DNA from: Capsicum annuum
Taxonomy: Eukaryota > Streptophyta > Magnoliopsida > Solanales > Solanaceae
Direction of reading: 5' to 3'
DNA: 64,000 nt
Assembly (NCBI RefSeq): GCF_002878395.1
Contig: NC_061111.1
Location: forward strand, 21,081,908-21,145,907
A model generated the notes under the pieces. It saw nothing but the letters and a program-made list of their open reading frames with translations, did no database searches and was not told the origin of the DNA. This document shows positions 20,390 through 32,242 of the stretch, piece after piece; the first letter of the stretch is position 1, and every line of letters starts with the position of its first letter. A program made the translations under genes and the position numbers.

Positions 20390-20638
20390 ATGGTCCTGAA
20401 GCTTAAGCCTTTCTCCTACCTTCTTTTGTTCATCATTTTCAGCTCTTTTACATCAGTGTATTCAACTGATATAGGACTAGGTCATGGAAAACTTGACAAA
20501 AGTCATGTCCAAGAAATGCATCAAAGATGGCAATGGAGATCATGGATGAATCACGGGAGCTTCCGGGGAGCTCGAAAACACCTTGTGAATCCCACAGTTG
20601 AGCATAATCCATTTGATGTTCCAAAATTGACTGTTTAG
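20390..20638 (+). CDS. Small secreted peptide precursor 2 (82 aa), paralogue of 17673-17918
   Basis: This is a single-exon ORF. The ATG at 20390 gives MVLKLKPF, which aligns with MAFKLKPF of the first gene; the in-frame ATG at 20360 would add ten polar residues before the signal peptide and lies before the predicted transcription start. The hydrophobic core is residues 9-20, with likely cleavage after SVYS (about 25). The variable part is followed by the shared block: HQRWQ, three variable residues, WMNHGS, RG, KHLVNPT, then H and FDVPKLTV at the end. There is no Cys. The stop context GTTTAGCTCTT is identical to that of the first gene, and upstream DNA is also related, so this is a tandem duplicate about 2.7 kb away, same strand. 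Function is unknown; a secreted signalling peptide is an inference. Confidence 0.8.
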   Translation: MVLKLKPFSYLLLFIIFSSFTSVYSTDIGLGHGKLDKSHVQEMHQRWQWRSWMNHGSFRGARKHLVNPTVEHNPFDVPKLTV

Positions 20639-22067
20639 CTCTTCTAAATTTCCATTTCGACTCTACTCTCTTAACAGCTGGTTGAAGAATCAGGTCAGGT
20701 GTCTTTTTCTTTTAATGGCAGTGTCTGCTTCAGTTTGCGCATATCTGTATTATTTCATACAATAACGCAGGTACCAAACAACTTGTCTATCAGGAATGAA
20801 ACCAGCATATCATAGTGTAAAATGCATGTACATTTCTATCAATGAAAGACTCTTTCCCTCCCCCTTTAATTACTGTTGTTCATGCCTTTAATGCCAATTC
20901 ATTAGCATACAGCTCATACAGGGCCTCCTTCACTTCTTTCTTAATGAGGACATACTATATGATATAACCACTACTTGCACTAACCTTACTGTCAGTATGT
21001 CAGTTTATCTTATTTGGATCTCTCCAAGAAAATGGATATCTCCACATTAAGCTACGCTGTAAAATCCTAGCTTAATGATGCTAATTTGAGAAGCAAACCC
21101 ATCATTCTTGAAAACAAATCATACCAGCACATGGTTTCTCTAAGAAGGAAGTGACTGAAAATATGCCAAAACAAGTTGTGAGAATGGTGGAGTTTGAACC
21201 AACTTATATGTCCCTCAACTATTTTATCAAGTATTTGTTAACTCTCACCAGCACATGCATCAGTTGATTCTAGCAACCAAAGCTTAGATGGGATGCATCA
21301 GTTGATTCTAGCAACCAAAGCTTAGATGGGAAGTTTCACCTAGCATTATTTTAACCCTGATGTCCTTAGTTTTCATCACATGCCTGATGCCACTGACCTT
21401 GAAGGCCATCATGTTTCATTGATCACTACGCCGCACCCTTGGGTACTCGGATGCTATAATTTTTTTCTCCACAATATAAGATCAAATGCTATGAATAAAC
21501 ATGGTTTACAATGAAAAGAGATCAAGTCCATTTTGAAGAACTCAGCAGTATTCCTTCTACAGAACCACAGTTTGAGGCAAAATGCAAAGTGAAAGAACAT
21601 TCTATGTCAGTTCTTCAAAACAAGTGCACAATTTCAAACTCATACTAGCACACAAAGAATGTAGAAGGGCAGCTTCAAATTTTCTCTAGACAGCTACAGG
21701 TAATACCATAGACAACAGTGGAAGCTGCTTCAAATTCTGTACACATTTGACATGCGCGTTTTTAGTTCCAATCATCACATAATTTCCTTGGTATGTCTTA
21801 TGAGTAAATCTATTGCAAATGGTAATGTATCGTTTTTAAACACGCCTAGAAGATACAATTAGGTAATGAAAATCATACTGAGCAATTGAACACTATATTT
21901 CAATCAGTATGAAAGAAATATTTACATTCAAATGTGTGAAGTTTCCTATATAAACAAAATACAAACATTTCATGGAAAGCAAGAAGAGAAACTTCGAAAG
22001 ACGTATAAAACATCAGGTTTATCTGGTATAACAAAGGTACTCTGAGACAGGTCTAGCAATGCATCCG
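20639..22067. other. Intergenic DNA between convergent genes, with a 38-bp tandem duplication
   Basis: It contains a perfect duplication starting ATGCATCAGTTGATTC at 21255 and 21293. Positions 21170-21450 have SINE-like traits (CCGCACCCTTGGGTACTCGG at 21431 resembles the end of the SINE at 22622-22822). The part near 22067 should contain the 3' UTR of the minus-strand gene. Confidence 0.5.
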
Positions 22068-25000
22068 CTAAATTCCAGATTCCTCCAGTAGTTTGAGGAT
22101 ACTGTGTTCAGGCGCACTGATTGATGGAAGAATAACCCGATTCATCGGTGGTCTAGATTTTGTTCCAGCTGCCTCAGCCTCTGCAGTTGTTCCTTCCTCC
22201 ACAACAGGAATATCAGCCCTTCTTCGCACTGCAGACACTCGTTCCTTCCATATTCTCCCATCCTGTGCGTAACAAATACATATGTTCCGGGTTAGCAGTC
22301 CTAAGAAGTAAATAAACAGGTATAAAATGGAGCTGGAGAGGCAAAGTGACCATATTACTTTTTTGAGCAATACAAAGTAATCTTATTATTCTCATTTTTA
22401 TTTTTGTTGATGAAGTAAATTGTTTCAGTGATTGCATCACGAAGATGTGAAACTCCAAAAGATATTGCATCCAAAATTAAAACTGAGCTAGCTCCTAAGC
22501 GAAAACAGTCCACTCTAGAATTAGGGAGCTAACAAAAAGCCAAAAGTTATCGTGAGAATCTACAGGGAACAAATTGTGCTAGCTAAGCACCTAGCTTTAC
22601 AGAGTAATCTTCTATTCAGCAATTGCGCAGACCTCTTTCTTTTATTTTGATAACCGTGATGTCTGAGCCAGCTTTTGCACGTGTCAACTATCAGGTAACT
22701 CTGTCCACCAAGGTAAGGTTAGGACAAATGGGAAAAATCACCTAGTGCTTTTGTCAGTAGAATTCGGACCTGAGATCTCGCTCTCAGCCCACTTCATTGA
22801 CTACTAGACCACACCCTTGGGTGCTCCTTTCGTTTCCGTATTCATTTTTTGTAGAACCTTTCTTTCCTAATTCACTTTGTCATGCACAAAGGAATAATCA
22901 AGAAGGCTTCTCTTTGTATGTTGAGATTGTATTTTCCAAACAAAATCAAGGAAGGGTTCCCTTTGAATGCTGAGGTTGTATTTCCCATCAGGATATCATC
23001 CTTCCTTTTAAGGACAAATCTCCACTGATAGACATATTCTAATGCACGTGATATAATCCTAACCAATTCAAAAGCCAACATACATAAGGCAAAGAAGAAT
23101 TATTCAATCTGGCATACTAATACAGAAATCAAAATTTTAGGACTCAATATGATGAGCACACAAGAATGTGCCTTTTTATCACACCTATCTAATAAGGCAC
23201 AAAATAAAGTCAGAAAGCAGACTAGTTTATAAATGTTTTAACGGAAAGAGGCCTAAAATGCCTATGTAAAATGGTGCAAAAACGTCCTCTGTCTACCTAT
23301 TGGGCCTAAAATGTCCTTTCCGTCTACCTATTGGGCCAAAAATGCCCTTCTCACCTACCTATTGGACCTAAAATGTCCTTCCCGTCTACCTATTGAGCCT
23401 ATTTTATCCTTTTATTTAGGCAAATTACATGAAAAGACCATCCTTAAAATTTAATTACATAAATAATAGTACTTTTTCAATATGATAAAAATAAAAGTTT
23501 CTTTTTTTTTACATATATAAAATGAGAAAAAATAATTATAATTCCTAATTGAATGCTATAACTAATTATCAATTCACCTTAATTTAAGAGATATTTTTTC
23601 AATCTCCCTGCTTTCAAATCTTTGTCTCTTATATTCAAAATTCAAATATTTTTAAATAAACTAAGTATTCTATTATTTGCTCGTGTATGTTTCGTTTTGT
23701 TTTCATGTATGTTAATCATCTAGTATTATTTCATTATCGTGTATTTTAAATTCTAATGTAATGGGTTAACCATAATTTTTTATGAATAAATATTAATGGA
23801 ATAAAATTATTATGTTGGAAGTATATATATATATACCATGTATTTTTGTTGTATAAATATAATTTACTTCAAAGTGAGGTTATTATTATATTTTTAATAT
23901 AATTTACGGGATAAATATTCATGGTATATCTCATTATGTCGGAAGTACTTTTCTTGTTAAAAAATTATTTATTAAATATAAATATATATTTCCAGTATTA
24001 CACGGTATAAACTTTTTATATCTAAAATATACCATGCATGTTTATGGTATAAATATAATTTATATGGTATAAATATAATTTGTATGGTATAAATATACCA
24101 TATATTCTTATGATATAACTATAATTTGTATAATATATAAATATACCATCAATGTTTATGGTATAAATATATCATATATTTTATGGAGGCATCATGAAAG
24201 TAGGCAATAAAAATGAAAAGCATAAAATTTTGATATAATATATAAAAATGCCTTTCATATAATTTGCCTAAATAAAAGGGTAAAATAGCCCCAATAAGTC
24301 GACGGAAAGGGCATTTTAGGCCCAATAGGCAGACATGAAGGGCATTTTAAGCCCAATAGTCGACGGAAAGGGCATTTTAGGCCCAATAGGCAGACATTAA
24401 GGGCATTTTAAGCCCACTAGTTAGATGAAGGCATTTTTGCACTATTTTACATAGTTGAAGGGCATTTTAAGCCCTTTTCCGAATGTTTAATGATAAGAAA
24501 AATGGATGCAAAGTTTTGTACAGGAAAAAGAAAGGAAAAAGAGCAAAGATACTTTCCAACTGGAATTTTATGACACTATTGATGTAGAATCTGAAACAAG
24601 AAAAAAAATTCAAAAATAGATATCTGACAAAACAATTGCAAGGTTGATAGTGAATACCAGTTTGTTTTTATTCAGATAAACATATCAAGAAAAATCAATG
24701 AAGTGAGAGGAATTGAAACCAGAGAAGAACGGAAAGAAGTTGACGACATTTCTTTTCCATTTAGAGATTTTCTTAATTTCTTGTTTTGTCATTTTACTTC
24801 CCCACCCAAAAGGAAAAAGTGCACAAAGTATTCATTCTCTAGGAAATCTTTGTTAGTGAAATCCAATAAACAGAATTCAGTAACCAATCTAAAGAATCAT
24901 GTTTACTTTTGGAAAACCTACAAATTATGATGGTTCATTGATTAATTCATGTGTTGCAGCTACCAAAATTCTTAACTTCTGTGCATGGAGGCGTGAAGTA

Positions 25001-26754
25001 AAGATACTAAAGACCAAATAAATCCAATTAACCACTAAATTTGAAAGCTAGAAACGGGTCAGTCGCTTGCAGCTATAAAGAAACAAAAAATGTCAAGAGC
25101 TGATTCTTTCACAAGTCATCACTTCTCTCTGTATCAACTATCAATGCAATATAGTTAACTCCTACTCATATAAAAAGAGTTTCAGTGGCGACATGACATA
25201 TTTAATACATATGTTAAATGTTAAATATAGCCATCATTTCTAAAGCTAACAGACAGTAGGATTAGCAAGGACTATCTTGCAGGCTGCAGAAGGCTTAATT
25301 GGGTAATCACCAAATTAGACAGTACCAAAGTTTCACTTCTTAGTTGAATGACTGGCTTACATAAATACATCATAATTCACAGTCTGCAGATTGAAAAGTC
25401 AGGTTTTTGAGACTTGTCTCTTAAGCACTCATAATTGCATATTGAGTCCATTCCCCGTACAGAAACTTATGGTACCAGAAATTTTATGTGGTAAGAGGGG
25501 ATGGGAGTAACCTCTATAACAATAATGGCAATCAAATAAACATGTTTGGCACGAAAACCAACAGCATATCCATCAACACAATTTCATGATACAGATTAAT
25601 AGCAAACTTACATTCAGTATTGAAGGTTCTGGTAATGGACATTGAATTGGACGATCATTGTGTAGAGGCTCAGTTGGATGTTCAACTGGTTTGAACTCGA
25701 CTGCTATTTCAATACCATGAGGGTTGATAGAGGAAGCTCCAGCTAAAGTAGCAGCACCTATTGTCTCTGTATTTGGGGGCAACACTTCTGTTTCATCCTG
25801 CATTTTCATATAGAACAGAAATCACTACTAATCAAAGCAGATGCTATAGTTTGGGTGAAATAAGTATGCCTCGGATACAATTACATAAAACAACAACACA
25901 CCCAGTGTAATTCCACAAGGGGAGTCTGAGGAGGGTAGGATGTACGCAGACCTTATCTCTGCCTTAGTATAGTTGATTTTAGCAGTTACGAACAAACAAC
26001 AACAACAACATACCCAGTGTAATCCCATAAGTGTGGTCTGACTTCTGAGGAGGGTAGACATACACAGACCTTAACTCTACCTCAGAATAGTTGATTTTAA
26101 CAGTAAAGAACAAACAACAACGTACCCAGTGTAATCCCACAAGTGGCGTTTGGGGAGGATAGTGTGTGCGCAAACCTTACCCCTACCTTGAAACGTAGAG
26201 AGGCTATTTCCAATAGACCCTTTGGCTCAAGTAAAAACATTACAAAACAGTTCAAAAAAGGAAACAACCAGAGAGAAAAATGTCACCAGCAAAACAACAT
26301 TTCATAGTTAAATGTAATCAAACTCATTTTTTAGAGTCACCTACACACCATGAACCAATCAATCCCACATTTCAAGAATCTAAAAGGACCTAACTTTACA
26401 AAATTCCAAAAGCAAATTCACACCAAAACAAAAGATTAAACCATTAACAATCTAAAGCTAATATCTTTTTCGTGTTTCTGAGTGTGATCAGTCGATCTAA
26501 AGCCAATATCTTCTCAAATAAAAAGGATCAAAACAACTCCTATCATTATCAAATTAACATAAAAATGAGATTAAAGAAGAAAATCTTGATTACCCAGATC
26601 GACAAACAAGTCCATTCACACAAAAGTTAAAGTATTTACCAAGAATAAACTAATAAAAAGAAAATAGCAAATGGATAATTAAGCTTACAAGTGCACTTTG
26701 AGCTCGACGATGGCCGGTTCTGCCCACAGAAAATCTTGAAAAAATTCCCACCAT
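22068..26754 (-). CDS. Plant protein of unknown function, 148 aa, 3 exons
   Basis: Minus-strand exons are 26754-26689, 25797-25612 and 22262-22068 (66, 186 and 195 bp, all phase 0). The introns are GT-AG on the minus strand: CTT|GTAAGC to ATGCAG|GATG, and AAT|GTAAG to CGCACAG|GATG. The protein starts MVGIFSRFSVGRTGHRRAQS, a basic N-terminus. The middle is acidic and Pro-rich (EVLPPNTETIG, VEFKPVEHPTEPLH). The C-terminal part is charged (IWKERVSAVRRRADIPVVEE), ending RVILPSISAPEHSILKLLEE-SGI. No membrane segment or known catalytic motif is seen. The clean three-exon structure with consistent phases and a long conserved-looking open frame supports a real gene. I do not recognise the family, and no function is proposed. 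Confidence 0.8.
22622..22822 (-). mobile_element. tRNA-derived SINE
   Basis: On the minus strand it starts with GCACCCAAGGGTGTGGTCTAG, then TAGTCAATGAAGTGGGC (A-box-like GTGGTCTAGTAGTC), then GAGATCTCAGGTCCGAATTC (B-box-like), and ends near ATCAAAATAAAAGAAAGAGG. The two Pol III promoter boxes are spaced as in a tRNA head. The body contains TTGGTGGACAGAGTTACCTG, whose complement also appears near 18378 (AACTCTGTCCACCAAG), so related copies lie nearby. Confidence 0.7.
23242..24481. mobile_element. MULE-like non-autonomous element, 1240 bp
   Basis: The termini are inverted: CGGAAAGAGGCCTAAAATGC at left, and CGGAAAAGGGCTTAAAATGC when the right end is reverse-complemented, both running into CTATGTAAAATGGTGCAAAAA-like sequence. 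The flanks AATGTTTTAA (left) and AATGTTTAA (24482-24490) match apart from one T, fitting a 9-10-bp TSD. Subterminal repeats of about 30 bp (GTCTACCTATTGGGCCTAAAA) occur about four times at each end. The middle is AT-rich with many GGTATAAATATA units. The element has no ORF and is a sister of 33579-34801. Confidence 0.8.
25885..26230 (-). mobile_element. Three tandem RTE/TS-type tails
   Basis: Three successive units each start (plus strand) with CAACAACA, then CCCAGTGTAATyCCAC/T AAG, GAGGAGGGTAG and CAGACCTTA: about 25890-25975, 25997-26093 and 26113-26220. The last one also has GAGAGGCTATTTCCAATAGACC, the head of the tail block seen at 12583. Read on the minus strand they are the same tail as 12583-12700. 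They lie in intron 1 of the 148-aa protein gene. Three tails in a row without bodies suggest nested insertion or tandem duplication. Confidence 0.75.
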
Positions 26755-27749
26755 ATTAAATCAGAACTAAAATTCACCCAAAAGGGTGTGTTCTGATCTT
26801 ATTTTCTTGGTAAGAAGAGTTCAGTTTCTCTTTCTGGAAATATAGGGAGAGAAAATCAGAAAAGGAAGAAAAAGAGAGTTGAGTTAGCTTGTATTCATGG
26901 GTTTTGTCTGGATTCGCTTTAAATTAAATAAATAATGGATATTTAAATATTCTGACTTTCTTTCTACTCTATGAAGGAAAAAATAAAAAATGAGTGTTGC
27001 AATAACTTGGTCTTGAATTCGAGATTATGTACTATACATCTTTATAGTAATATGGTTCTAATCTGAATTGCATGTATAATGAAATTTTTTGAGTGTACTA
27101 AATGGTCCCTTTTTACTCTACAAAAATAGAAAAATATATATATTTAGATTTCTCAAATTTTACATGTAAAATTATATTGAATTTATTGTTGCAATTTTAA
27201 CGAGGTTAAGTTCCTGGAAATTTTTTATAGTACAAAAGTTGAACGAATACTTTGAAAAAGACTTGTTTAAAAAAGAAAATGTATTTTTTTAAGTGGATGG
27301 AGGAAATAGTATTTAATCAATTAATTGGAAGTTGAAAGTGATAGAAATTGGAAGTTGCCAATAAACACAAAGGGCCGGTTTGTCGAGATTCATTGACTAG
27401 ACAAAGAAGTGGAAATATAAAAATCCAATTGGTTGGATGGGAAGCTAACAACCTTTAATTAGACATAAGTGGCAGGTGTGTGTGTGTTCATAAATTATCC
27501 GGTGGTGATAGAAAGTAGATGCATATATAATTATTCCACATTTATATTAATCACAAGTTGCAAGTGTATTCATAGTTATATTTTGTATATGTTGGGCATG
27601 AGTATTTTTATGTTTCGAGTCGAATGAAATTGAAAAGATCGTTTTGATATTTTAAAGTGGCATTTTGAAAGTGTTGATAGGCAATTTTATTATGTAACGT
27701 TTAAAAAGTCTAATTAATACGAATATTATTATAAAGAAAAGAAAAAGAT
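26755..27749. other. Promoter side of the 148-aa protein gene, then AT-rich intergenic DNA
   Basis: 26755-26900 is the likely 5' leader on the minus strand (pyrimidine-rich TCTTTTTCTTCC-type on that strand), with an AT-rich stretch (TTTAAATTAAATAAATAATGG) at about 26920 where a TATA box could lie. The rest up to the copia TSD has no recognised feature. Confidence 0.45.
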
Positions 27750-27754
27750 GTTCT

Positions 27755-27978
27755 TGTTATAAAACAATAAAGAACAAGAAGAAGAGTAGAGAAAATAGAG
27801 AGAGTGATTCTTATTTCTTCTTTTGAGAGGTGATTTACAGTGAAGGAAGTCCTTCTATTTATAGGGAAATTTGCCCTAGTTTCACACTAAAAGACAAATA
27901 CATCAAATCCTGATAGACATCAAATAGATCTTGATAGATATTGATAGGCATTCACTATAATTGATATATATCATCACA
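27755..27978 (-). repeat. 3' LTR of the copia element
   Basis: It runs from TGTTATAAAACAATAAAG to ATATATCATCACA on the plus strand (TG...CA). The minus strand has CTATAAATAG, a TATA box inside the LTR (about 27857-27866). Confidence 0.9.
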
Positions 27979-28086
27979 CTCTCCCTTGAATGTCTAACAA
28001 TACGCATATAGGCTGCTTCATTAAAAACCTTATAAGGAAAATCCAATGGGACAAAACCTCGTAAGGAAAAAAGAGTACAACGCGTA

Positions 28087-31000
28087 TTAGATCCCCCTAA
28101 TAAGAACTTCCTTGAACCTTTGCATTCTGATCTTGTGCACCATCTTCTTGAAAGTTGCAGTTGGAAGAGACTTGGTGAATAAGTTAGCCACATTGCCATT
28201 TGAAAGAATCTGTTGTACGTCAATATCACCATTCTTTTGGAGCTCATGTGTATAGAAGAGCTTTGGCGAAATGTGCTTCGTTCTATCTCCTTTTATGAAT
28301 CCTCCTTTAAGTTGTGCTATGCATGCTGCATTATCTTCATATAAAATCGTGGGTACTTTCTTACATTTCAAGCCATTTTTTTCTCGAATGAGATGTATTA
28401 TGGACCTCAACCACACACACTCCCGATTTGCTTCATGAATAGTTATAATCTCAGCTAATTCGATGAAGTGGCTATGATAGACTGTTTTGTTGATCTCCAA
28501 GATATGGCAGTACCCCACATATGAATACATAGCCTGTTTGAGACCGAGCTTTATGCGGGTCAGATAAGTACCCAGCATCAGCATAACCAACAAGATCGGA
28601 ACTGCAATTTTTAGAATAAAATAAGCTCATATCGGTAGTCCCCTTTAGATACCATAATATGTGTTTGATCCCATTTCAATGTCTCCTAGTAGGAGCAGAA
28701 CTATACTTTGCTAGCAAATTTACTCAAAAGGCAATATCAGGCCTTGTAGTATTTGCAAGATACATTAGTGCACCAATTGAACTAAGATATGTTATTTCAC
28801 GACCAAGGAGTTCCTTATTCTTTTCTTGAGGTTGGAATGGATCCTTATTCACATCAAGTAATCGAACAATCATTGGAGTGCTTAATGGATGTGCTCCATC
28901 CATATAGAATCATTTCAACACCTTTTCTGTATAGGCAGATTGATGGACAAAGATACCGTTTGCCAAATGCTCAATTTGCAAACTAAGGCATAACTTTGTC
29001 TTTCTGAGATATTTCATCTCAAATTCGTTCTTTAGGTAATCAATTGTCTTTTGAAGCTCTATTGGCGTTCTAATAAGGTTTATGCCGTCGACATAGACAA
29101 CAAGTATAACAAACTCCGACGTTGTTTTCTTTATGAAAATACATGGGCAAATTTCATCATTCGTATAACCTTCTTTAGATAAATATTCACTAAGATGGTT
29201 ACACCACATGCGTCCAAATTGCTTCAAACCATACAATGATCTTTGCAATCTAATGAAATATATTTCTCGAGGCTTTGAACTATATGTTTTCGGTATTTTA
29301 AATCCTTCGAGATTTTTCATGTATATCTCATTATCAAGTGATCCATATAGATAGGCTGTTACCACATCCATCAAATGCATTTCAAGTCTCTCATGGATAG
29401 TGAAACTGATAAGATAACGCAATGCTATTGCGTCCATAACTGGTGAATATGTCTCATCATAATCGACACCAGGTCGTTGTGAAAATACTTGTACAACAAG
29501 GCGTTCTTTATACCTTTTTATTTTATTTTTCTCATTTTTTTTTGCACAAAGACTCATTTATAGCCAACAGGCTTAACACCATTAGGTGTTTGAGTTATAG
29601 GTCCAAAAACTTCACGTTTGGCAAGTGAATTCAATTCAGATTGAATTGCTTCTTGCCATTTTGGCTAGTCATTTCTTTGTCAACATTCTGTGACAAACCG
29701 AGGTTCAAGATCCTCGCTATCTTGCATAATTTTTGTTGCAACATTATATACAAAGACATGATCCACTACTATTTCAGATCGATTCAAATTAGTTTCAACA
29801 TCACTTAAATTTATGGATAGTTTCTCATTTTCTTGAGTCTCAGACTCATCGATTCCTTTAGGAATATCAACATTGCTCAAATTTTGACCTTCCATATGAG
29901 GATCTTTCGTAGTGTCATCTTGACCATTTATTTTCCTTTTTCTAGGATTTTGATCCTTAGAAAAAAATGGCCTGTCACACTTCAAGCGTGCTTTAGATTC
30001 ATTAGCTATGACACTAGTGGATGGTCCTTTAGAGACATCAATTCAAATTGGGACATTCTTTGCAGGAATATATGCTTTGGTGATCCTTTTCAAATCAGTA
30101 AATGCATCTGGCATTTGATTTGTAATTTTCTACAGATGAATAATTTTTTTTACTTCTTGCTCACAAATAGAAGCATGTGGATCCAAATGAGATAGTGATG
30201 AATTTTTCCACAAAATTTCCTTTTTGATGTCACTATCTTCTCTCCTAATTTTGGAAAAACTATCTCATCAAATCGACAATTTGTAAATCGAGCAGTGAAT
30301 ATATCTCCCGTTAATGGTTCAAGATAGCGAATAATGGAGGGTGATTCAAACCCAACATAAATTCCTAACCTTCTTTGGGGGTCCATCTTGGTGCGGTTTG
30401 GAGGTGTTATAGGCACATATATACCGCACCCAAAAATTCTCAAATGAGATATAGTAGGCTCTTAACCCAAAATCAATTGCAACGGAGAAAATTTATGATA
30501 ATTTATCGGTCTAAGACGAACAAGTGTTGCAGCATACAAAATTGCATGACCCCAAACAGAAGTAGGCAACTTAGTTTTCATAAGCAATGGTCTTGCTATC
30601 AGCTGCAGATGTTTAATTAATGACTCAACAAGGTCATTTTGAGTGTGAACAGGGGTATAAGATGTTCCACTCTTATCCCAATCGATAAGCAATAGTCATT
30701 AAATGTTTGGGATGAAAATTCTGCAGCATTATCAAGGCGAATAGACTTAATTTGATTATCAGAAAATTGTGCCCGTAATCATATTATTTGTGCCAATAAT
30801 TTTATAAATGCTAAGTTGTGAGATGACAAAAGGCACACATGAGACCATCTAGATAAAGCATCTATTAGGACCATAAAGTATCTAAATGACCCACTAGGTG
30901 GGTGAATGGGTCCATAAATATTCCCATGTATGCGTTCCAAGAACGCGGGGGACTTAATCCCAACTTTTATTGGTGATGGCCTCACAATCAGCTTGCCTTG

Positions 31001-31620
31001 ATAACAAGCATTGCATGAAAATTCACCATTCGAAAGAACCTTCAAGTTCTTTAATGGATGCCCATTTGAATTTTCTATGATTCGTTTCATCATTATTGAT
31101 CCTGGATGTCCAGACGATCATACCAAAGTACGAAAGTATTGAAATCAGTAAACTTTCGATTTACTATAGAATGTGCCTCAATTGCACAAATCTTTGTCCA
31201 ATACATGCCAGAAGATAAAGCAGGAAACTTTTCAATAACATATGTCTGCCCAGAGACATTCTTGGTGATACCAAGATATTCAAGATTCATCTCATCAATT
31301 GTCTTGATATGATAACCATTTTCATGGATATCTTTAAAACTCATCAAGTTTCTCCGAGACTTAGGAGAAATTATGGCATTATTTATGATGAGTTTAGTTC
31401 CCTTGGGCAAGATTATAATGGTTTTTTCGAAGCCTTCAATCAAATTAGCACTACCATAAATTGTAGTGACATTAATCTTGCCCATGTTTAGATGAGAGAA
31501 ATATTTCTTGTCTTGGAATATCGTATGTGTAGTGCCAGAATCAATCAAACATATATTTTCACAATTTGACAGATTACTTTGAAAATTATCTATATCTTCA
31601 AATAAAATGACATACATCAA
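28087..31620 (-). pseudogene. pol: Copia pol remnants: protease, integrase, reverse transcriptase, RNase H
   Basis: Fragments in minus order: protease with LIDSGTTHTIF (31620-31093, first part); pre-integrase Cys motif CNACYQGKL and integrase core start HGNIYGPIHPPSGSFRYF (31093-30779); further integrase with VESLIKHLQLIARPLL (30692-30462) and GCGIYVPITPPNRTKMDPQR (30443-30150); a spacer (29985-29680); reverse transcriptase (29557-28910) with SQRPGVDYDETYSPV, RSLYGLKQ and the active-site box YVDG; RNase H (28593-28087) with ILYEDNAACIAQ, then KHISPKLFYTHELQ and LFTKSLPT. The second catalytic Asp of YVDD is Gly here (near 29085-29100). Stops and frameshifts separate the fragments, so this is a dead gene. 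Confidence 0.9.
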
Positions 31621-32242
31621 ATAAGATATATATTAAATTTTGTACAAAGTGAAAGCTTATACTATAAAAAATTGTTAATCCGACATTACTAAGCAATTAC
31701 AAAAAATATGTCCAAAAACTATTGAAACAATATAATATTTGATAAGGAATCTAATACGTAATATATTATTTATAATTAATAGTACGAAACAGTATCATGC
31801 AATACATACGATAATAATATAATATTGTTATATTATATTTTGTCCAGTAAGTTAATATAAAAATATAATATTATTATATTATATTTTCTGAACACGTATG
31901 GATAAGTAATGACTATATGTGAATATTATATTAAAAATATTAACATGCAAAACTAATATTAATATTAACATGCAAAACTAAAAATATTAACATGCAAAGT
32001 ATTAATATGCAATAATGAACACAATAGAAGTTTGTGCAAGTTGCACGTATCGTCGTCGTCTTTTTTCTTTTTTCTTTTTTATTTAATAATGATGAAATTG
32101 AAATTCCATTCACTTCAATAATAAATTACAATAATATAATTGAACTAATTAATGCGAATTAAAAACCAATACTCATGCAAACAACTACTTTTACATGATT
32201 TTTATTCTCTAACTCTTATCAACAAAAAAAAATTAAAAGCAT
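31621..32242. other. AT-rich spacer inside the copia element
   Basis: Between gag and protease fragments. It contains a small inverted repeat around TATAATATTATTATATTATATTTT (31819-31885) and a repeated ATTAACATGCAAAACTAA (31938 and 31965). No coding remnant is visible, so it may be a secondary insertion or deeply decayed. Confidence 0.5.

Larger units (their letters stand above)
22263..25611 (-). other. Intron 2 of the 148-aa protein gene (3349 bp)
   Basis: This large intron has grown by insertions: a SINE (22622-22822) and a MULE-like element (23242-24481) are both complete or nearly so. 24490-25611 shows nothing recognised; the frame at 24703-24930 is not supported as a gene. Confidence 0.7.

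Noticed and set aside
27250..27310. Stowaway-type MITE end (GGATGGAGGAAATAGTA)
   Set aside because: Only one end was seen; no matching inverted end or TA duplication was found.
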